A DNA stretch of 64,000 nucleotides from Nitrosomonas sp. (GTDB lineage Bacteria > Pseudomonadota > Gammaproteobacteria > Burkholderiales > Nitrosomonadaceae): assembly GCA_031316255.1 (NCBI GenBank), contig JALDQW010000001.1, positions 2,141,485 through 2,205,484 of the forward strand, written 5' to 3'. Shown here one piece after another: positions 54,579-63,624 of the stretch (within the stretch, counting starts at the first letter, position 1; every line of letters starts with the position of its first letter). The position numbers and the translations under genes are program-made. Below the pieces are notes generated by a model, which worked only from the letters and a program-made list of their open reading frames with translations, searched no databases and had not been told where the DNA came from.

Positions 54579-54912
54579 GGATGGCGGTTGACGCAATAAA
54601 GATTCGATATCGTTTTTTTTGTTGACTATACTTCAAGAGAAATTAATCCAATGAGATCAGATTGTTAAAATGATGGGTTGGCGAGTGCCTAACCAGTATC
54701 GGGTGTTGTCAATCTGAATCAGTTAATGTGTAAATAGTGTACTGATAAGTTGGTTGCTATATTTATCATGAGATGCGCAGTTTTTTTGGTATAGTTTTGC
54801 AGCGACAGTGTTTTTCTGGTCAATAAATCAATGCACTATCATTCTATATTTTGTATCAACTTCAAACTTCTTGTGACCGGATTAATCATTTCTATTATTT
54901 TATTGAGCTGTT

Positions 54913-55920
54913 ATGCGTTTTTTGATTTCATTCGGTATCTGCTGCATCCTTTTGGTTTCAGACATCCATGCCGCCATTATGCCCGAGCACATCGCAGTGA
55001 TTGTCAATCAGAATGATGCGGAGAGTCAGGAGATCGCCCGTTATTACCAGCAAAAACGCAACATACCGGAAAAAAATATGATACGAATGGAATTTCCGGT
55101 TACTGGTTCGATGGGCAGTCATTTATTTAATTTGTTAAGACAACAAATTTATGCGCGAACACCTGAACAGGTACAGTTTTATGTACTTGCCTGGTCAAAA
55201 CCCTATAAAGTCGCTTGTATGTCAATCACCAGCGCCATGACATTTGGATTTGACAGAAAGTATTGCGCGCATGGTTGTTTGCCAACTCAATCCAGTGCGT
55301 ATTTCAACTCATATTCTTCCTTCCCGTTTAATGACTTTAAAATACGTCCGACCATGATGCTCGCGGGCAGCAGCGTGCGGAAGATAAAAACAATGATTGA
55401 TCGCGGCGTACAATCAGACGGTACCTTTCCTGAAGGCACTGCTTATTTGGTGAGTACGTCAGATCCAGCACGGAATGTTCGCTCGAAGGTCTATAAAACG
55501 GTTAAGCAGGTTTTTTCGAATCGGGTCAATATTCAAACCGTTCAAGCCGATGCACTTGAGGGAAAGCAAGATGTACTGTTTTACTTTACCGGGAAAGCTT
55601 GGGTTGACGGGTTGGATACAAATCGCTTTCTACCTGGAGCGATTGCCGATCACTTGACTTCCTTAGGCGGCGACTTGTTTGGCGACCAGCAGATGAGTAT
55701 TCTGAAATGGCTTAACGCAGGTGCGACGGCCAGTTATGGAACTGTTGTCGAGCCTTGCGCTTTTCCGCAAAAATTTCCGCAACCGGGAATTGTCATTGAT
55801 CGATACACACGGGGAGAATCCTTGATTGAAGCCTACTGGAAAAGTGTGGCCTGGCCAGGACAGGGGGTGTTTGTCGGTGAGCCGATGGCCGCACCGTTTT
55901 ATGGCAAACCAGTCGAGTGA
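54913..55920 (+). CDS. TIGR03790 family protein (PEP-CTERM-associated)
   Basis: 335 residues with a signal peptide (FLISFGICCILLVSDIHA). The body matches the TIGR03790 pattern: IAVIVNQNDAESQEIARYYQQKRNIP, a segment rich in short beta strands, AYLVSTSDP, WLNAGATASYGTVVEPC, and FPQPGIVIDRYTRGESLIEAYWKSV. The family occurs with PEP-CTERM/exosortase genes in proteobacteria; biochemical activity is unknown. It is divergent from the PEP-CTERM gene at 54453 and supports an exosortase-dependent surface system in this strain. Nothing notable in the 348-bp gap that follows. Confidence 0.8.
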   Translation: MRFLISFGICCILLVSDIHAAIMPEHIAVIVNQNDAESQEIARYYQQKRNIPEKNMIRMEFPVTGSMGSHLFNLLRQQIYARTPEQVQFYVLAWSKPYKVACMSITSAMTFGFDRKYCAHGCLPTQSSAYFNSYSSFPFNDFKIRPTMMLAGSSVRKIKTMIDRGVQSDGTFPEGTAYLVSTSDPARNVRSKVYKTVKQVFSNRVNIQTVQADALEGKQDVLFYFTGKAWVDGLDTNRFLPGAIADHLTSLGGDLFGDQQMSILKWLNAGATASYGTVVEPCAFPQKFPQPGIVIDRYTRGESLIEAYWKSVAWPGQGVFVGEPMAAPFYGKPVE

Positions 55921-56268
55921 TCGTCTCTACGGCTCATAAATGTGTTACAGGTTACTTCATATTTCACAAGAGACGCTGTACGGTGCAAGAAGGAATGCAA
56001 GTAAAATATGTAATGGTTTATAGGTGCAACTGTATTCGTATAACCGGTTTTCCTGTTGAATAGCTTTTTTACCCGCGTCATGATGGATTGTGTACGGAAT
56101 AACGTGTCGAAGCGACCAGTCTGCTGACGATTGTTTTAAGGATTGTAGAAAGGTTTGTTTGAGTCGTGCCGGATTATCTGTTAGGGTGATCATTGAAGTC
56201 GGTCTTCAGGTTAGCGGGTTTACTGTTAACAATCTCATTAAATTTTCAATAAAACAAAGGAATTATGC
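55921..56268. other. Intergenic region without recognisable features
   Basis: Open frames on the minus strand (about 60-80 codons) have no ribosome sites or family features. I see no repeat or terminator-like hairpin of note. Confidence 0.5.
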
Positions 56269-56658
56269 ATGTATAGCAGATGGATTCAAAGTATCTTTGC
56301 AGCGTGTTTCTTAGGTATACTTTGCTTGATGCCGGCAGTGGCTCAGGATCAGCCGAGTGCCGAAGCGGCTAAATTGACCTACGGCGATGAAGAACTCAGG
56401 TCTTTTATTTTCGCTAACGCAGGCCTTTACCAGGTACAGCAACAGGCTATGACCCATATGAAAGCTGCGGAATCCGATCAACAGAAACAAGAGATTATGG
56501 ACGCGGCTAATCAACAGATGCTGCAAGTGCTTGAGCAGGTCGGATTCACGCCGGATAGCTACAATGCCATGGGGCAAACCATACAATCCGATGTTCAATT
56601 GCAGGAGAAAGTCCGTGCAATTGCCACAGAACTCGCCCAGCAAGAAGCGCCGCAATAA
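56269..56658 (+). CDS. DUF4168 domain protein
   Basis: 129 residues. Signal peptide (FAACFLGILCLMPAVAQ, cut about residue 25), then a DUF4168-type all-helical domain: YGDEELRSFIFANAGLYQVQQQAM, QKQEIMDAANQQMLQVLEQVGFTPDSYNAMGQTIQ and DVQLQEKVRAIA. Periplasmic, function unknown. AAAGGA precedes the ATG at 9-10 nt. Single gene. Confidence 0.82.
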   Translation: MYSRWIQSIFAACFLGILCLMPAVAQDQPSAEAAKLTYGDEELRSFIFANAGLYQVQQQAMTHMKAAESDQQKQEIMDAANQQMLQVLEQVGFTPDSYNAMGQTIQSDVQLQEKVRAIATELAQQEAPQ

Positions 56659-56782
56659 CGTTGTGGTCGCCTACAATTTTATAAATTATCGGGTTGTTGC
56701 ATATTAGATAGATGACTGTTCGATAAATAATGTGGGGCGTTAAGCGTCTCTGATTGTGCAGTAACTCAATTGGAGTAAAATT

Positions 56783-56869
56783 ATGAATCCCGATGCACAG
56801 GCAGCCATATCCTGCTTCATTTGCTTCGTCTTTCTATTTCCGTTTTTTTTCGTTGGCAAGTGTCTATAG
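56783..56869 (+). CDS. Possible 28-residue hydrophobic peptide
   Basis: MNPDAQAAISCF continuing ICFVFLFPFFFVGKCL, a single membrane-spanning stretch after a polar start, with GGAG 8 nt before the ATG. No family known to me. The ribosome site and hydrophobic pattern support it; the small size makes chance likely enough to keep confidence low. Confidence 0.3.
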   Translation: MNPDAQAAISCFICFVFLFPFFFVGKCL

Positions 56870-57049
56870 TCTGGTAGCTGAAAATGAAGTCTGTCAAAAA
56901 TTTTTCCGTAATTTTGATGTCGGTTTTGCGCGTGAACTGTGAATGGGCCAGTGGGAAAAATCACTTATTTCTTCACGCATCTGCGTTAGTCTCTATCCGT
57001 ACAATGGCAAATGAATACATAAATCCATGTAATTCAGGAGGTAATGACA

Positions 57050-57754
57050 ATGAATAAGAGTAACCAAAAAATATTAGACTTTTCTTGGGGGATGCAGGCG
57101 TATGCGGCTTGTCTGTTTCTTGTTTTTGCAGCGTTAATTTGGAATCCTGTTCAGGCGGGTATGGAGAATCCGGATACCGGGGAAACTTGTCAGGGTATCG
57201 ATTGCGCTGGATTCAATGACACTGCCGGGTCAAATACGGGTTCAACTTCCGGCTCAAATTCCGGGGCAGCTTCCGGTTCAAACTCCGCAGCATCCGGCAC
57301 TACAATCGATCTAAAGGTTGTTGATTGCGATGCTACGCAATCAAAAGATATTAATGCTGTCGCCTGGAATATTGTGGATGACTGGGCGAACTTTGAAAAA
57401 TCGGTTGAAGCGGATACAGGCACGAATCTGGGAAACTGTACAAAAAACCGGTTTTCGAAGAACGGGAAGGTAAAATGCATGTCATCAGATAAAAATGATC
57501 TTATGGGTTGGTCTTCACCTTTGAACAGGAAAATTAAGATTTATCCTAAATTTCTTAATAAAATAGCGATATTGCCCCAGGCAGATCGACGCGCCTGCTA
57601 TGCGGCGCTCATGGGGCATGAATTTGCACACAGTTGCGATCTGGGCGAAGACGGCGCCGAAGCCCGCGAAGATGCCGCATTTAATTACTGGAAGAACCGG
57701 TTCGCAGCCACATCGGATACCCTGAGTATGCAAACAAATTGCGGACTGGACTGA
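57050..57754 (+). CDS. Secreted HExxH protein with Gly/Ser-rich linker
   Basis: 234 residues from the second ATG, which lies 8 nt after AGGAGG (the first ATG is too close). Signal peptide around residues 12-36 (AACLFLVFAALIWNPVQA). A Ser/Gly/Asn/Ala-rich low-complexity linker covers about 55-85. A domain of about 140 residues follows with six or more Cys (disulfides likely) and the zinc-protease-like motif MGHEFAHSCDLGEDGAEAREDAAFNYW. There the downstream Glu (AEAREDAA) could be the third ligand of a gluzincin. No recognised family. Probably exported; peptidase activity is a hypothesis. Confidence 0.6.
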   Translation: MNKSNQKILDFSWGMQAYAACLFLVFAALIWNPVQAGMENPDTGETCQGIDCAGFNDTAGSNTGSTSGSNSGAASGSNSAASGTTIDLKVVDCDATQSKDINAVAWNIVDDWANFEKSVEADTGTNLGNCTKNRFSKNGKVKCMSSDKNDLMGWSSPLNRKIKIYPKFLNKIAILPQADRRACYAALMGHEFAHSCDLGEDGAEAREDAAFNYWKNRFAATSDTLSMQTNCGLD

Positions 57755-57865
57755 ATTTGACGATCTCCCTCTTTTCTGGGATGCGCAGTATTTAATGTTT
57801 GGAACTGGGTCCCTGCGGTTCAAGGTCTATGCTGAAAAGTTTGTTCCGTAGTGCGTCCGTGTATG

Positions 57866-58843
57866 TTATCTGGGTTGGCAATTTACAGCATCCATGACTT
57901 GATTGAACGGTTTGTTGTGATAAAAGTTATGAATATTGTTGGCAATCTGATTGAGCAGGCGTTGGCGGGATTCCCGGCTGGCCCAGGCAACATGCGGTGT
58001 AATAATCAGATTCGAATGTTGATACTGCAGCAGTGCACTTTCATTTGTGGGCGGTTCTTTGGGCAGCACATCCAATGCAGCGCCGGCAATACAGCCTGAA
58101 GACAGGGCATGCAACAAATCTGTTTCGTTAACAACTGCGCCACGTGCGGTATTGATGAGATATGCTGACGGTTTCATCAGGTTCAGTTCTCGCAGGCCGA
58201 TCAGATCGCGGGTTTCGTCTAAAAGCGGACAATGTAGCGTTACAAAATCCGCTTGCAGCAGCAGATCATCAAAGGCTGTTCTGCCAGGGCGCGGCGGCCT
58301 GTCTTTATGTTCGGCAACGAGTACGTGCATGCCAAACGCTTTGGCGACTTCCGAAACTGCATGGCCTAATTCACCATAACCGATAATGCCCAGTATTTTG
58401 CCGGATAATTCTTCGATGCCGTAATCCAGTGGACAAAAATGCCGGCTGGCCTGCCATCGCCCGTTTTTGACCAGTTGCCGGTAATCTTCAAAGTTGCGTG
58501 AAAGATTCAGCATCAGCATGAATACATGCTGTACAACCGAGGGCGTTGCATAGCCTCGAACGTTGCTGACAGGAATATTGCGTTCGGCTGCCGTTACCAA
58601 ATCGATATTGTTATAGCCGGTTGCGGCAATACAGATCAGTTTCAATCGGTGTGCGGATTTGATAATTTCACGATTCAATGAAAATTTGTTACACACGACC
58701 ACTTCCGCATCTTTTATCCGCTCTGCCACCTGATCGGGATCGGTTTCGGCATGAAATTGCCACGGTGAGATGGCCTGTTCCAGGGCGGCGCAATCCATGT
58801 CGCCACGGGTTACGGAGCCGAAATCAAGGAAAACAGCGCTCAT
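57866..58843 (-). CDS. D-2-hydroxyacid dehydrogenase (glycerate/hydroxypyruvate type)
   Basis: 325 residues with the D-isomer hydroxyacid dehydrogenase fold. NAD loop GIIGYGELGHAV. Catalytic Arg in NTARGAVVNETDLLHAL, Glu in VLPKEPP, and His in NLIITPHVAWAS. Closest in pattern to HprA-like glycerate dehydrogenase, reducing hydroxypyruvate or glyoxylate. It lies 17 bp after a hydrolase gene on the same strand and is likely co-transcribed with it. Confidence 0.9.
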   Translation of the reverse strand: MSAVFLDFGSVTRGDMDCAALEQAISPWQFHAETDPDQVAERIKDAEVVVCNKFSLNREIIKSAHRLKLICIAATGYNNIDLVTAAERNIPVSNVRGYATPSVVQHVFMLMLNLSRNFEDYRQLVKNGRWQASRHFCPLDYGIEELSGKILGIIGYGELGHAVSEVAKAFGMHVLVAEHKDRPPRPGRTAFDDLLLQADFVTLHCPLLDETRDLIGLRELNLMKPSAYLINTARGAVVNETDLLHALSSGCIAGAALDVLPKEPPTNESALLQYQHSNLIITPHVAWASRESRQRLLNQIANNIHNFYHNKPFNQVMDAVNCQPR

Positions 58844-58860
58844 TTTAGAAATCCTGTACT

Positions 58861-59490
58861 CTATTTTAAGTAGGTTAAAAACCAGTTGGCGGCATGTTGC
58901 GCGGCTTGTTCAAGCGTGCCGGGTTCTTCAAATAAATGCGTTGCCCCTGGAACAAGGGTAAGTTCCTTGTGGCACTGCAATACTGCAAAAGCCTGTTGAT
59001 TCAATTCGATAACGCCATAATCCGCGCCGCCAACAATGAGTAATGTCGGTGCAGTTACTTTTTTTAAATCAACTTCACTGGTCAGATCCGGCCGGCCACC
59101 ACGCGAAACGACCGCGGAAACGGCTGTATCCATTCTTGCGGCTGCTTTGAGTGCCGCCGCAGCGCCTGTACTGGCGCCAAAATAGCCCAGCGGCAATGTC
59201 TCAGTATCTGTTCCGGCTTTCAACCAGGCCGTTGCTGCGATCAGGCGCCGGGTTAACAGTGCAATGTCAAAACGCATGGCGTAGTCCTGATCCTCGCTGC
59301 GCGTTAACAGATCGAACAGCAGTGTGCCGATGCCATGCTGCTGCAGGATTTGCGCGACAAAACGGTTGCGTGGACTCAATCGGCTGCTGCCACTGCCGTG
59401 GGCAAATAATACAATGCCATTTACCGAAGAGGGTAATACCAGATCGCCTTCCAGTTCGACTGTGTCGGCAGGTATTTTGACTTCGCGCAT
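58861..59490 (-). CDS. Dienelactone-hydrolase-like alpha/beta hydrolase
   Basis: 209 residues of the compact dienelactone-hydrolase type. GIVLFAHGSGSSRLSPRN holds the oxyanion region, YFGASTGAAAAL the Ser nucleophile, LLIVGGADYGV the Asp and VPGATHLFEEPGTLEQ the His. The substrate is unknown; related proteins are often fused to or next to phosphoribosyltransferases. It precedes the hydroxyacid dehydrogenase on the same strand. Confidence 0.88.
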   Translation of the reverse strand: MREVKIPADTVELEGDLVLPSSVNGIVLFAHGSGSSRLSPRNRFVAQILQQHGIGTLLFDLLTRSEDQDYAMRFDIALLTRRLIAATAWLKAGTDTETLPLGYFGASTGAAAALKAAARMDTAVSAVVSRGGRPDLTSEVDLKKVTAPTLLIVGGADYGVIELNQQAFAVLQCHKELTLVPGATHLFEEPGTLEQAAQHAANWFLTYLK

Positions 59491-59810
59491 ACGGCTGCTC
59501 CTGTTTTATGAATAGCAAATCATGACGATTGAGTCTGAATTAAAGAATAACATGTTGCAGCACAGCTGTTCCACCGGTACGTGCGGCCCATGTCTTTAAT
59601 CTCAGGGAATTTGCACGGTGATAAACCGGTTTCGGTGATAAAATTAATTCTGTTGGGGATTAGCTGTAAGTCTTGGATAAAACGTATAATTTATCTGCTT
59701 GTGCAGATAATGCTTGACGAAAAAGTACAGGATAGGTTTTACTTGCTCTTTCAAGAACAATAATAACAATAACGCTATTGTTTGATCGCTAACATAAAGG
59801 AATTAGAAGC
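59491..59810. other. Intergenic region before the 24-residue peptide
   Basis: No gene of recognisable family. A plus-strand frame at 59581-59763 lacks a good ribosome site and resembles nothing known to me. The last 50 bp presumably hold the promoter of the small peptide. Confidence 0.45.
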
Positions 59811-59885
59811 ATGAAAAAATTAGTCATTATTGCACTGTGTATTTTTATCCCGGGTTACATATACCTGATGATTCAGTATTTTTAA
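59811..59885 (+). CDS. 24-residue membrane peptide
   Basis: MKKLVIIALCIFIPGYIYLM ending IQYF: basic start and one transmembrane helix, typical of small membrane proteins. AAAGGAATTAGAAGC precedes the ATG. A hairpin with CCCGGCA/TGCCGGG arms follows 20 bp after the stop. Gene-like context (ribosome site plus terminator) raises the odds that it is real; the function is unknown. Confidence 0.5.
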   Translation: MKKLVIIALCIFIPGYIYLMIQYF

Positions 59886-59905
59886 AATAAACCTGACAAT
59901 GAAAA

Positions 59906-59938
59906 CCCGGCAACCGAATCAGATGCGCGGATGCCGGG
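59906..59938 (+). terminator. Hairpin after the 24-residue peptide
   Basis: CCCGGCA and TGCCGGG pair across a 19-nt loop; no T-run. It could serve the small peptide gene or the convergent ridA-family gene. Confidence 0.4.
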
Positions 59939-60005
59939 CCATCATCGGTTATTCTGAATCTGTCATAATAATTTTTCGTTATCGTTCAATGAGAAGGGTA
60001 TACCT

Positions 60006-60389
60006 TCAATCACCGCAATACGCAGTCACTTGAATTTCGATTTTCATTCTGGGATCGGATAAACCGGCTGTCAGCATCATGGCGGAAGGTCTGACATCGC
60101 CAAAATATTTACGCGTGACCGGAAAGCATTTGGGAAAGTCATCGACATTCGGTAATACGTAGGTTACGCGCACCACATCTTTTAAACTGCTGCCGGCTTC
60201 CTTCAAGGCGGCGTCTATGTTCTGGAAACACTGTTCAGCTTGCTCCAGAAGATCTTCTGATATGGTCATTTTACTGTAATCAAACCCCGTGGTGCCGGAT
60301 ACCATGACCCAATCTCCTGCCCGGACTGCGCGGGAATAACCAATTTCCTGTTCAAATGTTGAGCCAGAACTAATACGTTGAACCGCCAT
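60006..60389 (-). CDS. RidA/YjgF family enamine/imine deaminase
   Basis: 127 residues, the full length of RidA-type proteins. Start IGYSRAVRAGDWVMVSGTTGFD, middle QCFQNIDAALKEAGSSLKDVVRVTYVLPNVDDF, end SAMMLTAGLSDPRMKIEIQVTAY. The family hydrolyses reactive enamines; the archetype acts on products of threonine deaminase, whose gene lies 1.7 kb away in this window. The catalytic Arg of RidA (usually within PxRxAV) is not clearly conserved in place, so this may be a Rid subgroup without that activity. Confidence 0.85.
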   Translation of the reverse strand: MAVQRISSGSTFEQEIGYSRAVRAGDWVMVSGTTGFDYSKMTISEDLLEQAEQCFQNIDAALKEAGSSLKDVVRVTYVLPNVDDFPKCFPVTRKYFGDVRPSAMMLTAGLSDPRMKIEIQVTAYCGD

Positions 60390-60492
60390 AATAACGTCTC
60401 CTTTGCAAAGATTTGTGAAAAAATAGCACTATAATTGGGTTGGCAGGCGATTTCAAAACAGATTTGGTTTTTTGATGAGAGACACACTATAA

Positions 60493-61959
60493 ATGACGAC
60501 AACATTGTACTGGCATGACTACGAAACATTCGGTGCGGATCCCCGTAGAGACCGGCCTGTGCAGTTTGCCGGATTGCGTACGGATGATGCGCTTAATGAG
60601 ATCGGAAAACCGCTGGTCATTTACTGTAAGCCGCCACGGGATAGTTTGCCGCAACCTGTTTCATGCCTGATCACCGGGATCACGCCGCAACTGGCTGACG
60701 AGAAGGGCCTGCTGGAGCCGGAATTTATTGCGCGTATTCACACTGAATTGGCGCAGCCGGAGACATGTGGTGTGGGCTATAACACCATCCGTTTTGACGA
60801 CGAAGTCACGCGCTATGCACTGTATCGAAATTTTTACGATCCTTATGCGCGCGAATGGCAGCAGGGTAATTCCCGTTGGGATATCATCGATCTGGTGCGC
60901 ATGACTTATGCGTTGCGACCTGAAGGGCTGGAATGGCCGCTGCGTGAGGCCGTGCCCGGTGAGGATGCAGAAGAAAGACTGCCGAGCTTTCGCCTCGAGG
61001 ATTTGACAGCTGCGAATGGTATCAGTCATGGCGCTGCACATGATGCGTTGTCCGATGTGCGCGCCACGATTGGTCTGGCAAGATTGTTGCAGCAACGGCA
61101 ACCGCGTTTGTATCGCTGGCTTTTCCAGTTACGCAATAAACGCCGTGCGGCTGAATTGCTTGATGTGACGCAGCACACGCCCGTCGTGCATACGTCACGG
61201 ATGTATCCGGCGAAAACAGGGTGCACGACCCTGGTCATGCCGCTCGTTGCAGAGACGAGTAATCCAAACAGTGTGCTGGTGTATGATTTGCGTTATGATC
61301 CGGAAAGCTTTCTGGATATGGATGTATCTCAACTGGATCAACATCTGTATACACGGACGGAAGATTTACCCGAAGGCGCTCAACGCCTGCCGGTCAAGTC
61401 GGTAAAAATTAACAAATGCCCGGCGCTTGCGCCGCGCAACACGCTTGATTCGCAGGCGGCAACGCGTATAGAAATTGATCTGGATACTTGCCATCGGCAC
61501 TGGAAAAAATTAACAGAGTACTGTGCCCGAACCGATTTTGCGCAGCGTATTGCACTGGCTTACAGCGGCCGAACCTTTGAACCGTCTGCCGATGTCGATC
61601 AGGCGCTGTATGATGGTTTTATGGATAACGCCGATGCGCTTTTGTTTCCACAAATAAGATCTGCAACGCCGCAACAACTGGCAAAAGCCGGTTTTGATTT
61701 TCATGACAAACGTTTGCCTGAGCTTTTTTTCAGGTACCGTGCGCGCAACTGGCCGGAAACATTATCGCCCGAAGAAAATCGCCGCTGGAAGCAGTTGCGG
61801 CGTCAGCGATTGACGCAGGTAACAGATGGCGACGGTCAAATGATTGAAGCCTATTTCGATCAGATTGAAATGCTGGGCGTAGCGCATCAGGATAACGCAA
61901 AATCGCAGGAAATTCTGGATGCACTGACGTGTTGGGGAAAAGATCTGCTGAATTTTTGA
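60493..61959 (+). CDS. sbcB: Exodeoxyribonuclease I
   Basis: 488 residues, close to E. coli ExoI (475). The DEDD exonuclease core is visible: Asp9 and Glu11 in YWHDYETFGADP, an Asp in YNTIRFDDEVTRY, and H-x4-D in GAAHDALSDVRATIGLA. The SH3-like and helical C-terminal domains follow (FRYRARNWPETLSPEE is characteristic). It degrades single-stranded DNA 3' to 5' in mismatch repair and recombination. The gene is complete and monocistronic. Confidence 0.93.
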   Translation: MTTTLYWHDYETFGADPRRDRPVQFAGLRTDDALNEIGKPLVIYCKPPRDSLPQPVSCLITGITPQLADEKGLLEPEFIARIHTELAQPETCGVGYNTIRFDDEVTRYALYRNFYDPYAREWQQGNSRWDIIDLVRMTYALRPEGLEWPLREAVPGEDAEERLPSFRLEDLTAANGISHGAAHDALSDVRATIGLARLLQQRQPRLYRWLFQLRNKRRAAELLDVTQHTPVVHTSRMYPAKTGCTTLVMPLVAETSNPNSVLVYDLRYDPESFLDMDVSQLDQHLYTRTEDLPEGAQRLPVKSVKINKCPALAPRNTLDSQAATRIEIDLDTCHRHWKKLTEYCARTDFAQRIALAYSGRTFEPSADVDQALYDGFMDNADALLFPQIRSATPQQLAKAGFDFHDKRLPELFFRYRARNWPETLSPEENRRWKQLRRQRLTQVTDGDGQMIEAYFDQIEMLGVAHQDNAKSQEILDALTCWGKDLLNF

Positions 61960-62046
61960 TCGGGATAGGCCGTGATAAAATCAATCATTTGCAGCAATTG
62001 ATTGTTAAAATAATTTACGTATTTTTTGATATATTTCCAGGCGTTT

Positions 62047-63558
62047 ATGAAAAAAAGTTATCTAGAAAGAATTCTCACAGCACAAGTTTATGACGTGGCG
62101 GTAGAAACGCCGCTGGAAAAGATATCAAACCTGTCGGCACGCATTCATAACCGGGTATTGCTAAAGCGCGAAGATTTGCAGCAGGTTTTTTCATTCAAGC
62201 TGCGAGGCGCATATAACAAAATGCTCAAACTTTCGCCGGATGTGCGTAACCGCGGCGTGGTGGCGGCTTCGGCAGGTAATCATGCGCAAGGCGTAGCATT
62301 GGCCGCAAAAAAACTGGGGTGCAGCGCAACCATTGTCATGCCGGTGACTACGCCGCAGATTAAGGTGCAGGCGGTTATGGCGCGCGGTGCGACGGTTGTG
62401 CTGCATGGCGACTCGTATAACGATGCCTATGACCACGCGATAGCGCTGACTGAATCGCAGCAGGCGACATTTATTCACCCCTACGACGACCCGGATGTCA
62501 TCGCAGGGCAGGGTACTATCGGGATGGAAATTCTGCGTCAGTATACCGGTAACATTCATGCCATTTTTGTGCCGGTTGGCGGCGGCGGTTTGATTGCCGG
62601 CGTTGCTGCGTATGCCAAAAGGCTTTTTCCCGAAATTAAAATAATCGGTGTTGAACCGATGGATGCGAATGCGCTGTACCGTTCATTGCAAAGCGGGCGT
62701 CGCGTCAAACTGGCGCAGGCCGGATTGTTTGCGGATGGCGTGGCCGTCAAGCAGGTTGGCAAGGAAACGTTCCGGTTATGCCGCGAACTGGTCGATGAGG
62801 TTATTCTGGTGGATACCGATTCAATATGCGCGGCGATCAAGGATGTTTTCGAGGATACGCGCAGCATCCTGGAACCTTCCGGCGCGCTTTCTGTCGCCGG
62901 TATCAAGGCGTATGTCGAACGGGAAAATATTGCGCATCAGACCTTGATCGGAATTGCCTCCGGCGCCAACATGAATTTTGACCGTTTGCGTCATATCTCG
63001 GAACGCGCGGAGATTGGCGAACAACGCGAAGCGGTGATGGCAGTTACCATTCCGGAAAAACCGGGCAGTTTTAAAAAATTCTGCAGTTTGATCGGTACGA
63101 AAAGTATTACGGAATTCAATTATCGTTATTCCGACGCCAGAGAGGCCCATGTTTTTGTCGGTATTTCAGTGCGCAACAGGGAGGAAGCCGAGAACCTCAT
63201 TGCCGACTTGCAGGAAAGTGGCCTGAATACGCAGGATTTGAGCAATAATGAAATGGCCAAGCTGCATATTCGGCACTTGGTCGGCGGCCATGCGCCCGAA
63301 ATTGAAAACGAAATCCTGTATCGGTTTGAATTCCCGGACCGGCCCGGTGCGTTAATGGATTTTCTGAATGCCATGAGCCACAACTGGAATATCAGTCTTT
63401 TCCACTACCGGAATCATGGCGCAGATTATGGTCGTGTGTTGATCGGTATACAAGTGCCGCCGGTGGAGCGGTCCGATTTCAAGGCATTTCTGGATCAACT
63501 CGGTTATCGATACTGGGATGAAAGTAAAAATCCAGCGTATAAGCTGTTTCTTGGTTAA
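62047..63558 (+). CDS. ilvA: Threonine ammonia-lyase, biosynthetic
   Basis: 503 residues from the ATG at 62047 (a TTG seven codons upstream is less likely). PLP-binding Lys51 in FSFKLRGAYNKM, the Ser/Gly loop AASAGNHAQGVAL, PLP phosphate cradle VGGGGLIAG, and two C-terminal ACT-like regulatory regions (about 325-400 and 420-500), as in the isoleucine-inhibited enzyme. It converts threonine to 2-oxobutanoate, the first step of isoleucine synthesis. Length matches the E. coli biosynthetic form (514). Confidence 0.95.
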   Translation: MKKSYLERILTAQVYDVAVETPLEKISNLSARIHNRVLLKREDLQQVFSFKLRGAYNKMLKLSPDVRNRGVVAASAGNHAQGVALAAKKLGCSATIVMPVTTPQIKVQAVMARGATVVLHGDSYNDAYDHAIALTESQQATFIHPYDDPDVIAGQGTIGMEILRQYTGNIHAIFVPVGGGGLIAGVAAYAKRLFPEIKIIGVEPMDANALYRSLQSGRRVKLAQAGLFADGVAVKQVGKETFRLCRELVDEVILVDTDSICAAIKDVFEDTRSILEPSGALSVAGIKAYVERENIAHQTLIGIASGANMNFDRLRHISERAEIGEQREAVMAVTIPEKPGSFKKFCSLIGTKSITEFNYRYSDAREAHVFVGISVRNREEAENLIADLQESGLNTQDLSNNEMAKLHIRHLVGGHAPEIENEILYRFEFPDRPGALMDFLNAMSHNWNISLFHYRNHGADYGRVLIGIQVPPVERSDFKAFLDQLGYRYWDESKNPAYKLFLG

Positions 63559-63624
63559 TGGCTGGTTTTTTGAGATGACCGGAAATTTACACTTATTTTG
63601 ACGGATACATGGGGAGAGTTACAA

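Noticed and set aside
59581..59763. A 60-codon plus-strand frame
   Set aside because: No good ribosome site and no recognisable domain; AT-rich intergenic sequence.
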